Positions 55,190-63,214 of a stretch of 64,000 nucleotides of DNA are shown here, piece after piece (positions within the stretch are counted from its first letter, which is position 1; each line of letters begins with the position of its first letter). The stretch lies in NCBI GenBank assembly GCA_019720755.1, contig CP081303.1, positions 4,398,501 through 4,462,500 of the forward strand. Reading direction: 5' to 3'. Source of the DNA: Prolixibacteraceae bacterium (GTDB taxonomy: Bacteria; Bacteroidota; Bacteroidia; Bacteroidales; Prolixibacteraceae). Below the pieces are notes generated by a model. It worked only from the letters and a program-made list of their open reading frames with translations. It did no database searches and was not told the origin of the DNA. Both the position numbers and the translations under genes were made by a program.

Positions 55190-55597
55190 TTAACTTAAAT
55201 ATTGTTCAACAGGTTGAATGTCCATATTAATTACAGTATTCATTTTTTTTGAATAATTTGAAAATTTATCTTCTGCAATCATTGGGAATTGAGTCTTATT
55301 TATAATATAGATCATATCTTTTTCAGTTCCTTTTTCGACTGAAATATTTAAAATGGATACTCCAAGAACAGCTTCTATTTTTGCAGCTGTTTTAAAGGTG
55401 AAATTGTGAGTTCCTGTCATCCATTTACTGATCTCACTTTCAGATTTTCCTAAAGCTTTTGCCAGATCTTTTTGCTCCAACCCTTTTTCTTTAAGAACTT
55501 GATGAATTTGGTCGACAAAATCAAAGGAGTGCTTTACAAAAAGATCAACCTCCTTGGAAATCTTCTTTCTTCTTTCTTCGAGTCTTTTATTTTTCAT
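55190..55597 (-). CDS. XRE-family antitoxin with C-terminal extension (HigA-like)
   Basis: The 135-residue protein has a basic N-terminal helix and an HTH_3/XRE domain at residues ~30-82: QVLKEKGLEQKDLAKALG, then KSESEISKWMTGTHNFT. The extra ~50 residues after the HTH (83-135, with MIYIINKTQFPM and MNTVINMDIQPVEQYLS) have the size and hydrophobic character of the chaperone-addiction (ChAD) tail of TAC antitoxins; this is inference. Its start overlaps the end of the toxin gene by 11 nt. The chaperone gene would have followed 22 nt after its stop before the insertion. It should repress the operon promoter upstream of the toxin gene. Confidence 0.85.
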   Translation of the reverse strand: MKNKRLEERRKKISKEVDLFVKHSFDFVDQIHQVLKEKGLEQKDLAKALGKSESEISKWMTGTHNFTFKTAAKIEAVLGVSILNISVEKGTEKDMIYIINKTQFPMIAEDKFSNYSKKMNTVINMDIQPVEQYLS

Positions 55598-56087
55598 CTT
55601 GTTTTTCCTTTAGGTAAAAAGTCAAATCTCCTCTTAATTCTTTATGATCTATTTTGATAGTCTTCGTTTTCGGTCTAGATTTTATGAAGCGATCAATTTC
55701 TTGTAATAACTTTACACATTCATTCAGAATTGGATCTTCATTATACGTTCTAGTTGTTTTAAGGCCACCATTGCCAAGAATAACAACTTCTTCTGATAAT
55801 CGAATTACATATAAACGTAGCTTGCTTGTTTCGATAGGTGTTGGCATTGCCATAACATCATCACCCATTTTCCCTTCTCTGCGAAAATATCTCTCGTGCG
55901 CTCCTCTTTCACCTATCGTATCAATCCATTTAATAATGATTGATATATCTTCATCGTATTCAGATCCTTCAGGGAATTTGTCCAAAAACTTATCTACTTC
56001 AGTATTCTCGTTTACAAACCTGAGAGTGTAGAAATTTACCTTCTCAGAATTCTCGAATAGTTCTATGTTGATTTTATTAGACTTCAC
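55587..56087 (-). CDS. Putative HigB/RelE-like toxin of a TAC module
   Basis: This 166-residue protein uses a GTG start (56087); a stop codon lies immediately upstream in frame. The central part, about residues 50-135, follows the RelE/HigB pattern: a helix (IIKWIDTIGERGAHERYFRR), a strand with KLRLYVIRLSEEVVILGNGGLK resembling the 'LRlyviR..d..vll.gf.KK' core, and a C-terminal helix (LNECVKLLQEIDRFIK). Such toxins cleave mRNA on the ribosome. It precedes the XRE gene with an 11-nt overlap, the toxin-first order of higBA. The N-terminal ~45 and C-terminal ~30 residues are extra relative to minimal HigB. Family placement is by pattern, so activity is not certain. Confidence 0.7.
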   Translation of the reverse strand: MKSNKINIELFENSEKVNFYTLRFVNENTEVDKFLDKFPEGSEYDEDISIIIKWIDTIGERGAHERYFRREGKMGDDVMAMPTPIETSKLRLYVIRLSEEVVILGNGGLKTTRTYNEDPILNECVKLLQEIDRFIKSRPKTKTIKIDHKELRGDLTFYLKEKQDEK

Positions 56088-56195
56088 TTAAAAGTTAATT
56101 GCAAATTAATATGTTTTTTTTAGATATCACTATGAAAATACGTTTTTTAATGCTTACCTGTCATTATTTAAGTTACTTTTAATAGCTTAAACAAC

Positions 56196-57233
56196 CTATC
56201 GATTGTTGACTTTTCGGATCAACTTACTTAGTTTTTTTGCTTTGTCTTTTCGCTCCTTTTCTGTTGATCTGTAATGTTCAACTTCTCTGTTTAACTTCAT
56301 ATAATGGTTGTATTCATCTTGGGTTATTACTCCCTCCTCTATTCCTTCTAGAACGGCGCATCCCTTTTCATTTTGATGCATACAGTTTTTATATTGACAA
56401 GAGGATGCCAACGCTTCAATATGTTTAAATGTATCCTCGATACCCTCTTTGGAGGAGGTGAGTCCCACCTCTCTGATACCAGGGTTGTCGATGATATAAC
56501 TTTGATTTAACAACTCCATCAATTCTCTTGCAGTCGTTTGGTGTTTTCCCCTTTGTACTTTACTACTTATTTCACTCGTTTTTAGAAGTTCTTTTTTCAG
56601 AAGCGTGTTGATCAGTGTGCTTTTACCAACACCTGAAGATCCAAGCATGATATAGGTCTTGTGTGGTTTTAAAAACGAAATGATATCTGTTGTGTATCCA
56701 TCCAAGCAGCTGATAAAAAAAGCAGAAGCCATAGGGTCTACTTTCTCTTTTATCTCCTCTAATTGCGTCTCTGAAATCAAATCAATTTTGTTGACTACAA
56801 TAAAAGGGGTAATTTTCGCTTGTCGACATAAAGAGAGATATCTCTCTAATCTTGGAATATTGAAATCTCTATTGGGCGAAGTGACGACCAAGGCTCCATC
56901 AATATTGGAAGCGATCAGTTTGTCTTTTCTCTCCAAAATACTGTTGCGAGGTGCCACCGCGTAAATAATTGCTTTGTGGTCATCAAAATTCATATAAGAG
57001 ACCCAATCCCCAACAATGGGAAGATCATGCCTTGTAGTTGCAGTATATCGGAGCGATCCGATGATCTCTCCCTCGAATGTTTCATTTTCTGTCGAAATGG
57101 TATAGCGATCTCTGTGTTCTGCTGTGATACGACCTATTGATCGTCCTTGTGTCTCTTCTTGTTGTCTAAAGTTATCGAAGAAACTGTTATATCCTAAGTA
57201 TCCTTGTCTGTATGACCTCTCTTTTGTTATCAT
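56196..57233 (-). CDS. rsgA: Small-subunit ribosome biogenesis GTPase RsgA
   Basis: RsgA is a circularly permuted GTPase that checks the late 30S subunit and helps release RbfA. The 345 residues have an N-terminal OB-fold (about 30-110, IVGDWVSYMNFDDHKAIIYAV), the permuted GTPase order G4 (VVNKIDL), G1 (MLGSSGVGKSTLINTLL), G2 (QTTARELMEL) and G3 (IIDNPGIREVGL), and a C-terminal zinc site formed by C-x-x-x-x-C-x-H-x(5)-C in CQYKNCMHQNEKGC. A basic tail ends the protein. About 108 nt separate it from the toxin gene start. It is somewhat longer at the N-terminus than the E. coli protein. Confidence 0.93.
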   Translation of the reverse strand: MITKERSYRQGYLGYNSFFDNFRQQEETQGRSIGRITAEHRDRYTISTENETFEGEIIGSLRYTATTRHDLPIVGDWVSYMNFDDHKAIIYAVAPRNSILERKDKLIASNIDGALVVTSPNRDFNIPRLERYLSLCRQAKITPFIVVNKIDLISETQLEEIKEKVDPMASAFFISCLDGYTTDIISFLKPHKTYIMLGSSGVGKSTLINTLLKKELLKTSEISSKVQRGKHQTTARELMELLNQSYIIDNPGIREVGLTSSKEGIEDTFKHIEALASSCQYKNCMHQNEKGCAVLEGIEEGVITQDEYNHYMKLNREVEHYRSTEKERKDKAKKLSKLIRKVNNR

Positions 57234-57481
57234 GATATTCTTGTATGATTGTAAAATAGATAGAACATCTCACCGTTTTAAGAACTTGAGAGATAATATG
57301 TTCTATATAGTAGAAATAGGAGAGTGACAGGTGCCTCAATACACACCACAAGAATAGAAACTACTCTTATTGTGGTCTTATTTTATCAACATTGAGGGCC
57401 TGCCCTTTAAACGGACATCCCAACCAGATAACTGATATGGATGGTGCTTTTTGTCATACAGTAACAAAGATACCATAATTT
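57234..57481. other. Gap between comM and rsgA with a hairpin
   Basis: About 250 bp without a gene. A hairpin at 57345-57376, outer arms ACCACAA/TTGTGGT, is followed by CTTATTTT on the plus strand. It could end comM transcription, although the T-tract is on the wrong side for that. Confidence 0.4.
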
Positions 57482-59023
57482 TTATCTTCCCCAAGACTCT
57501 CTGTCAAGACTTCTATAGGTCACCGCTTCTGCAATATGGGTTGCTGTAACAAGCTCACTATTATCTAGATCGGCTATTGTTCTGCCTACTCTTAGTATCC
57601 TATCGTAAGCCCTTGCTGAGAGAGATAATCTATTCATTGCCTCCTTTAGTATAGCAGCTCCCTGTTTGTCAAGCAAACAGTAGGTTCGTAACATTCTAGA
57701 ACTCATTTGCGCATTGGCGTGAATCTGTGGATTCTCTTTAAATCTCTCTGTTTGAATCTCTCTTGCTGCAATGACTCTTGCTCTAATAGACTCACTTTTT
57801 TCTCCATCTTTTAACTCTGCTAGTTTCTCAAATGGAACGGGAACTACTTCAAGGTGTATATCGATACGATCTAGTAGTGGTCCCGATATCTTATTAAGAT
57901 ATTTTTGAACTGCACCAGGATTGCAATTACAACTTTTTGTAGGGTGGTTGTAGTAGCCACACGGGCAAGGATTCATGGAGGCAGCAAGCATAAAGTTCGA
58001 AGGGTAGGTTATCGTAGTCTTTGCCCTAGAGATTGTGATCTTACGCTCTTCCATCGGTTGTCTCATCACCTCTAATACCGATCTTTTGAATTCAGGAAGC
58101 TCATCCAAAAAGAGCACCCCATTGTGAGACAGAGAGATCTCTCCTGGTTGAGGATAGGCACCACCTCCAACTAGAGCTACATCTGAGATTGTATGGTGAG
58201 GAGATCTAAATGGGCGTTGTGTCATCAAAGAGGTGTCTCGAGCAAGTGTTCCTGCTACCGAATGAATCTTGGTAGCCTCTAAAGCTTCGGTGAGTGTAAA
58301 AGGGGGAAGTATGGAACTTAATCGTTTTGCAAGCATCGTTTTCCCTGCTCCGGGAGCTCCAATAAGGATGATATTATGTCCACCTGCAGCAGCAATCTCC
58401 ATAGCTCTCTTGACACTCTCTTGTCCTTTGACATCAGAGAAGTCGTTATCGAAGAGATACTGCTTTTGTGAAAACTCTTTTCGTGTATCGATAGTCGTTG
58501 GCTCTATATCTGTTCTTCCTGAAAGGAAGGAGATCACTTCGTTGATATTTTCTACCCCATAGATCTTTAAACGATCGACCACTGCAGCTTCATGCGCATT
58601 CTGCTTGGGAAGAATAAATCCTTCAAATCCCTCTTTTCGAGCTTGAATGGCCATTGGAAGAACTCCTTTGATTGGCTTAATAGAACCATCTAAAGAGAGT
58701 TCTCCCATAATGATATATTTGTGAATATTGGGGGCTTTGATCTGTTCCGATGCTGCAGCAATTCCCAAAGCAATAGGGAGATCGTAAGCTGCCCCCTCCT
58801 TACGAAGATCTGCAGGAGCCATGTTAATAACAATCTTTTTCCCTGGAATAGTGAGGCCAATTGAACGTAATGCTGCCTCTATTCTCTGTTGACTCTCTTT
58901 CACTGCACTATCTGGTAAACCTACTAGGTGGAAACGGATACCTGCACTGGAGACATCTACTTCGATGGTGATGGTAATGGCATCAATTCCTTGTAATGTA
59001 CTTCCGTATGTTTTGACTAACAT
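57482..59023 (-). CDS. YifB/ComM-type Mg-chelatase-like AAA+ ATPase
   Basis: The 513-residue protein starts at MLVKTYGSTLQGIDAITITI; a frame open to 59062 adds residues outside the family. The N-terminal Lon-like domain (about 1-170) has HLVGLPDSAVKESQQRIEAAL and NMAPADLRKEGAAYDLPIAL, typical of YifB. The AAA+ part has Walker A IGAPGAGKTMLAKRL, Walker B VLFLDELPEF, and a CPCGYYNHPTKSCNC cysteine segment. In naturally competent bacteria ComM is a helicase that extends branch migration during uptake of foreign DNA; in others the role is unknown. It is alone on its strand between gaps. Confidence 0.92.
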   Translation of the reverse strand: MLVKTYGSTLQGIDAITITIEVDVSSAGIRFHLVGLPDSAVKESQQRIEAALRSIGLTIPGKKIVINMAPADLRKEGAAYDLPIALGIAAASEQIKAPNIHKYIIMGELSLDGSIKPIKGVLPMAIQARKEGFEGFILPKQNAHEAAVVDRLKIYGVENINEVISFLSGRTDIEPTTIDTRKEFSQKQYLFDNDFSDVKGQESVKRAMEIAAAGGHNIILIGAPGAGKTMLAKRLSSILPPFTLTEALEATKIHSVAGTLARDTSLMTQRPFRSPHHTISDVALVGGGAYPQPGEISLSHNGVLFLDELPEFKRSVLEVMRQPMEERKITISRAKTTITYPSNFMLAASMNPCPCGYYNHPTKSCNCNPGAVQKYLNKISGPLLDRIDIHLEVVPVPFEKLAELKDGEKSESIRARVIAAREIQTERFKENPQIHANAQMSSRMLRTYCLLDKQGAAILKEAMNRLSLSARAYDRILRVGRTIADLDNSELVTATHIAEAVTYRSLDRESWGR

Positions 59024-59121
59024 ATATCGTTGGATATTATAACTATCAAAGTAACAAACCATCTGTTTTCCTGTTCAAAATGGATTGGTACTTTCTTTTC
59101 AAAAAAACTATATATGTTCTC

Positions 59122-59898
59122 CTACCGATAGAGAATAAAGCGCCATCCGAATCGTATTCCCCATTGGGGATTGGTGTTGGTGGAATCCCAAATGCCATAC
59201 TCGGGTTCGATATAGGCATTAATCTTCTGTTTTTGAATGGTAAATGCTCGTCCAAAACGAAGGTTTATTGGGATATAGTAGGAGTCGTTATAGAAATCGT
59301 AGGAGACTACCGGTTCTGTTTCGAGGTAATATCCATTTCGTATATGATAGGTAAGACTTGGTTGCAGTTTAAAAATGGATATTCTATCCTCTCCTGTATT
59401 AAATGAGTCAAGGTAACGCATCAGAATGTCTAGCTGCCAATGTTTTGCATCGGGGTTGTTGAAAGAGATGCCGACAGCCAATCCAACAGCAAAGTTGGCT
59501 TTTGCAGTATTATCTGGCGCATAGGTTGGGAGTTGAATGATTGGACCCAAACTATATGCTCCCCATTTGTATCTTCGTGGAATGATAAGGTCAAATATTT
59601 CAGTGTCTGATAGGTTTTGATGTCCATTGTATTGTATCTGCCATTTGGTGGTGATTCTTAGAAGGTGTTCGAAAGGATAGAATCTTGATTTTTCAAAAGG
59701 AATCACTGCACGAATCCTTAGATCATTGGCATTTCTATCTCCTTGATTGCTTCGTATCTTCCAATAATCCTCTAGTTGAAGTTGCCATATAAGGGATGTT
59801 GGATCTGTTGCTTTGCGTGCTAGTTCTTCATTGTCCTGTTGGGCTTTGACAGAAAAGGAGAGAAGAAAGCATAGTATAAAAATGGTGTATAATTTCAT
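59122..59898 (-). CDS. Putative outer-membrane beta-barrel protein
   Basis: The 258-residue protein has a signal peptide (about residues 1-19, ending SVKAQQDNEE). It then shows strand-like alternation with aromatic ends (WQLQLEDYWKI, LRIRAVIPFEK, ITTKWQIQYNG, YSLGPIIQLPTY, NFAVGLAVGISFN, WQLDILMRYLDSF, YYLETEPVVSYDFYN, YIPINLRFGRAFTI) and a final RFGWRFILYR, where a terminal aromatic-rich strand is usual for outer-membrane barrels. It resembles the MetA-pathway-type/transporter-like barrels annotated in Bacteroidota, but no substrate can be read. A plus-strand frame opposite its 3' end is a shadow. Confidence 0.75.
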   Translation of the reverse strand: MKLYTIFILCFLLSFSVKAQQDNEELARKATDPTSLIWQLQLEDYWKIRSNQGDRNANDLRIRAVIPFEKSRFYPFEHLLRITTKWQIQYNGHQNLSDTEIFDLIIPRRYKWGAYSLGPIIQLPTYAPDNTAKANFAVGLAVGISFNNPDAKHWQLDILMRYLDSFNTGEDRISIFKLQPSLTYHIRNGYYLETEPVVSYDFYNDSYYIPINLRFGRAFTIQKQKINAYIEPEYGIWDSTNTNPQWGIRFGWRFILYR

Positions 59899-60179
59899 AA
59901 TATGATTGACTTTAGATAAAAGAAACTCTCTTTTATGAACAATGTTTATAAGTGAAAAGTTGTAGTGGGTTTGTGAATGCCTAAGCTTTTATTTTTAGTC
60001 GTTTATGTTTTATTAAATCGGGTGTTTGGTTTATGAATTGAGGAATATTTATTCACCATGTAATCCATCCATTCGTTTGATATGAAAGAAGATATTTTGT
60101 TTGGAAACTGATGTGTCTTATAGACGTTCTTCTGACAAAGCCCTCTCTAAATTTTATTTTAGATTAAAAGCTACTTCGG

Positions 60180-60223
60180 TTACCCTTTGGATACCCTTCA
60201 GTTACCCTTTGGTTACTCTAGGG
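60180..60223. repeat. 11-bp tandem repeat, four copies
   Basis: Units read TTACCCTTTGG, ATACCCTTCAG, TTACCCTTTGG and TTACTCTAGGG; copies one and three are identical. A weaker fifth copy may precede (AGCTACTTCGG at 60169-60179). The 11-bp period is close to one DNA turn, so a protein-binding array is one option. Confidence 0.7.
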
Positions 60224-60313
60224 GTAATCAAACCCTAAAGAAAGGGTGAAGAGTATGTGATTCAAACTAGGGGGATTTTTGAAGGATTTTTCTCTTTGTG
60301 CTCGCTATATGAG

Positions 60314-60362
60314 AAGAAAGGCTTTAGTCCCACAATGCATTTACGTGAAACTAAAGCCTTTT
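60314..60362 (-). terminator. Likely terminator of the sialidase-like gene
   Basis: Arms AAAGGCTTTAGT and ACTAAAGCCTTT enclose a ~25-nt loop; T-rich sequence follows on either side. Confidence 0.65.
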
Positions 60363-60506
60363 AAGATTATGGATTAAATTGGATAAGGAGGACTTTTTCT
60401 CTGAACCAAGTATGGATTATCCCCCTCTCTTCGTAATTGTTTTTTTATCGTGCAGTATTTGCACCATTGTTGTCATCATCCAATTTTTTCTATTTGATGT
60501 TTTCAA

Positions 60507-62210
60507 CTATTGAAGCGTTTTTGCTTTTATGTTTCGGATATAGAAACCTTCTCTATCGATTGTTTGTGCTATGGATAGGAAGTGGATATAGGATATTCCC
60601 CCCCATACCTTTGCTCTTTGTTTTAAAGACCCTACTTTGTTGCGGTTTACATAAAGGTCTGCTTGTTGATTCTTTTTACTCCAAACGACTTTTACATGGT
60701 TCCAATGCTGTTTCTTTAAATGGAATTTCTCTAGTAGTTTGCCTTCAGAGTCTATCGTGATAGGGTATGGTGCTTGTGCTACGACTGTACTGTCTGTTGC
60801 ATTGTACCAATGGTCGGTTAACGAAATAGCGGCTCCTTTGAAATCTTTGGATAGATAGATATCTAATGATATTTCGCCCTCTTCCATCGCGGGGAAATTC
60901 CAAGCAGCTCCTTGATGACTATCTAATAGAAGATTGTCTGGGATATATTGAAAGTGTAGTGTTGGGATATTGCTTTGAAGGGGAGAAGGCGTGATGTGGG
61001 CCCCTGCCGTTCTTCTATATGCACAGTGCCCTACAATTCCTTTGAAATATTGATGAACAGTCCATTGTTCTAGGCATGGAGTGATGGAAGCAGTACGCTC
61101 TTTTTCGTATAACCAATTGGTATCGAAGAGTAGTATTTTACGGAAATATGGATGTTGTCCCAACGAGACTAGTACCTTGTTGTGTTCAAGTTCTATTGCT
61201 TCTGTTTGTTGTACACTACGGTCGTTTGATCCAAGTTTTCCTCCTCTTAGAGGGAAGTCGAAGGCATTGCGGGCAGGGTTTAGGTATAGTTCTCTAAATC
61301 CAGTCCATTTTTTCCCATCTTCTGTGATGGCTAAATGAAGTGCATCTCTGTTGGTAAAGACATCTTCCCATCCTGTGGTTGGGTGGTCTGTCTCTGGAAG
61401 AGGCGCTGTATTGTTCCAAAATAGTAGAATGCGTCCATCTTTTAACTTCAGAAATGTTGGCATGGTGATCGTACTATGAAAAGGAGAGGCGGTTGCTTCA
61501 CTCCATGTGGTACCACCATCTTTTGAGAACGATTGATAGAGGTAGTCTTGTGCCGTTCTCATTAGCATCCATAAGGTGCCATCTTTTAGTTCGACCACCG
61601 ATGGCTCCACCGCGCCATGATTCCATCTTACCCCTTTGTGGATTCCCCCTTTTTTATGAGGAGGGGCTTGTACAGCATTCGAGCTTTTCCATGAGATACC
61701 ATCGTCGTCGCTATAGTAAACCGCAGCCCCTGTATGGTGATAGGTGTGATATGGTACAATGATACGCTCCCCATTCTTGATGAAGAGTGCTGGTTTTATC
61801 ATGATGGCTTCTGAGGTGTCTATTGCTGTCTGTGTCCATGCTCCATCGATACCATTGGTTGCCCTTTGAACCACCACTTCTCCATTAGTAGCCGTGCCAC
61901 GAGCTACTCTGATAAATGTTCCTGTTTTAGGATTTTGACGTCCAAAAAGTTTTGTCCCGGTGTATCGAATCGTGTCCCAAGTAAGTCCTTGGTCTAATGA
62001 TCTCATATAGAATTTACCCAAGTCATCGTCTCCAACAAGAGCGTAATAACGAATCTCACCACTTTTGAGCTTTATCAATCCTTGGAAAGCATTCGCTGGA
62101 GCACTAGCTACTGGTGTAGGAGCATATATTGGCTCGGTGCTAGTTTTGCATGAGTAGAGGAGAGCAAAAGCTAGTAGTCCTATAATTTTAAATGTGTTTC
62201 TAGATCTCAT
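60507..62210 (-). CDS. Sialidase-like BNR-repeat lipoprotein with LamG-like C-terminus
   Basis: From the ATG at 62210 the protein has 567 residues; a longer frame to 62312 adds no signal-like sequence. The signal MRSRNTFKIIGLLAFALLYSC carries a lipobox cysteine at residue ~21. Residues ~40-400 form a six-blade propeller with Asp-box (S-x-D-x-G-x-x-W) motifs: SLDQGLTWDT, SDDDGISWKS, SKDGGTTWSE and a weaker TEDGKKWTG. This is the GH33 / BNR_2 pattern of exo-sialidases and related glycosidases. The last ~150 residues look like a concanavalin/LamG-type carbohydrate-binding domain. It is probably a surface glycan-degrading lipoprotein; sialic acid as substrate is not certain because the arginine triad was not confirmed. 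Confidence 0.82.
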   Translation of the reverse strand: MRSRNTFKIIGLLAFALLYSCKTSTEPIYAPTPVASAPANAFQGLIKLKSGEIRYYALVGDDDLGKFYMRSLDQGLTWDTIRYTGTKLFGRQNPKTGTFIRVARGTATNGEVVVQRATNGIDGAWTQTAIDTSEAIMIKPALFIKNGERIIVPYHTYHHTGAAVYYSDDDGISWKSSNAVQAPPHKKGGIHKGVRWNHGAVEPSVVELKDGTLWMLMRTAQDYLYQSFSKDGGTTWSEATASPFHSTITMPTFLKLKDGRILLFWNNTAPLPETDHPTTGWEDVFTNRDALHLAITEDGKKWTGFRELYLNPARNAFDFPLRGGKLGSNDRSVQQTEAIELEHNKVLVSLGQHPYFRKILLFDTNWLYEKERTASITPCLEQWTVHQYFKGIVGHCAYRRTAGAHITPSPLQSNIPTLHFQYIPDNLLLDSHQGAAWNFPAMEEGEISLDIYLSKDFKGAAISLTDHWYNATDSTVVAQAPYPITIDSEGKLLEKFHLKKQHWNHVKVVWSKKNQQADLYVNRNKVGSLKQRAKVWGGISYIHFLSIAQTIDREGFYIRNIKAKTLQ

Positions 62211-62528
62211 ATATAGTCTGTTTTCAGTTTTATTTTTGATGTGTAAGATACTGATTCCATCTTGCAGATACAAAAAATGCAGAGGGGTAAAATTTGGGGG
62301 TATTGGGGGCATAAATTGCTGCTTTTTTATATGTAATATTACGGAAATAGATTGAATGTGAGATTTATACCTGTATTAATGACTTTTTGATAGGACTGAA
62401 ATATGTTAAAATAGACAAAAAGGTGAACGATCATTCATTTTCTAAAAAAATATGCATATGTTTGCATCATGATCATGGAGTGTTCAAAACAATTGCGAAC
62501 TTTGCAGAAGTTTCAAAAAAAATAAATC
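62211..62528. promoter_or_regulatory. Divergent promoter region of sialidase-like gene and tetR
   Basis: This 318-bp gap between divergent genes holds the TetR-type palindrome at 62424-62437. No open frame with family similarity is seen. Confidence 0.55.
62424..62437. promoter_or_regulatory. Candidate TetR operator upstream of tetR
   Basis: TGAACGATCATTCA, of the form TGAA-N6-TTCA and preceded by GG, lies 91 nt before the tetR ATG. The same form occurs before the downstream dehydrogenase gene. Confidence 0.6.
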
Positions 62529-63098
62529 ATGTCAAAACGAGTTGATAAAAAAGAGGCACTGTTAGAAGCAACCCTAACATTAGTGAACAATCATGGATTT
62601 CATGCTGCACCGATGTCAAAGATTGCGAAGTTAGCACAGGTGTCGCCTGCAACGATTTATATCTATTTCAAAAATAAGCAGGATATGATGAATGCTATCT
62701 ATCTGAAGGTTAAAAGAGAGATGGCTGATGCTGCTTTTTGTGGTTACTCCACTGATCTATCTGTAAAGAAGGGTTTTGAACTTGTTTGGAGTAATGTGTT
62801 TGAGTACAAAATGAGTCATCCAAGAGAGACTAAGTTGTTAGAACAATGCGAGACTTCTCCTATAGTGGAAGCAGATGTATTAAAAGAAGGAATTGGTTAT
62901 TTAGATCCTCTATCTAAATTAATGCAAAGAGGAAAAGAGCAACATATTATCAAGGATGTTTGTGATTATGAACTGTATGCATATGTATTTTATCCTTTGA
63001 CTTTTATTGTATTAAACTCTGAAAGGGAGGAGATTGTGGGGGAGAGGTCAAAAAGTGAGACGCTATTTGCAATGGCTTGGGATTGCATTCGTGCTTAG
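62529..63098 (+). CDS. TetR/AcrR family transcriptional regulator
   Basis: The 189-residue protein has an N-terminal TetR DNA-binding domain (about residues 5-55): EALLEATLTLVNNHGFHAAP, then the helix-turn-helix MSKIAKLAQVSPATIYIYFKNKQDMMNAIY. The C-terminal ~130 residues are the helical ligand-binding and dimerisation part, which gives no ligand. It is immediately upstream of an iron-type alcohol dehydrogenase on the same strand, and TGAA-N6-TTCA sites precede both genes. By the usual habit of the family it should repress itself and the dehydrogenase until an effector, perhaps an aldehyde or other reactive electrophile, binds. Confidence 0.92.
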   Translation: MSKRVDKKEALLEATLTLVNNHGFHAAPMSKIAKLAQVSPATIYIYFKNKQDMMNAIYLKVKREMADAAFCGYSTDLSVKKGFELVWSNVFEYKMSHPRETKLLEQCETSPIVEADVLKEGIGYLDPLSKLMQRGKEQHIIKDVCDYELYAYVFYPLTFIVLNSEREEIVGERSKSETLFAMAWDCIRA

Positions 63099-63180
63099 AT
63101 TGAAATTGTAATTTAAAGAGGTAATAGAATATATGAGTAGGTGGTCTTTTGGGTGCTACCTATTTTTTTAATCATATTGG

Positions 63181-63194
63181 TGAATGAATGTTCA
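63181..63194. promoter_or_regulatory. Candidate TetR operator upstream of the dehydrogenase gene
   Basis: TGAATGAATGTTCA, again TGAA-N6-TTCA preceded by GG, ends 20 nt before the dehydrogenase ATG, a position suited to block transcription start or translation. Confidence 0.65.
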
Positions 63195-63214
63195 CTATAA
63201 AAAGAGTAGTTGTT

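Larger units (their letters stand above)
59899..60506. other. 608-bp intergenic stretch with short tandem repeat and terminator
   Basis: No credible gene. At 60180-60223 lie four 11-bp units (TTACCCTTTGG, ATACCCTTCAG, TTACCCTTTGG, TTACTCTAGGG). At about 60314-60362 an inverted repeat AAAGGCTTTAGT/ACTAAAGCCTTT lies 145 nt past the sialidase-like stop and is the likely terminator of that minus-strand gene. The promoter of the barrel gene should lie near 59900-60050. Confidence 0.6.

Noticed and set aside
53444-55597. Possibility that the insertion element broke a single gene, leaving two pseudogene halves
   Set aside because: Both flanking frames have their own start, stop and recognisable complete domains (XRE and SecB-like); the element lies in the gap between them.
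59080-59406. 108-codon plus-strand frame opposite the outer-membrane barrel gene
   Set aside because: Shadow of the minus-strand gene, which has a signal peptide and barrel-like strands.
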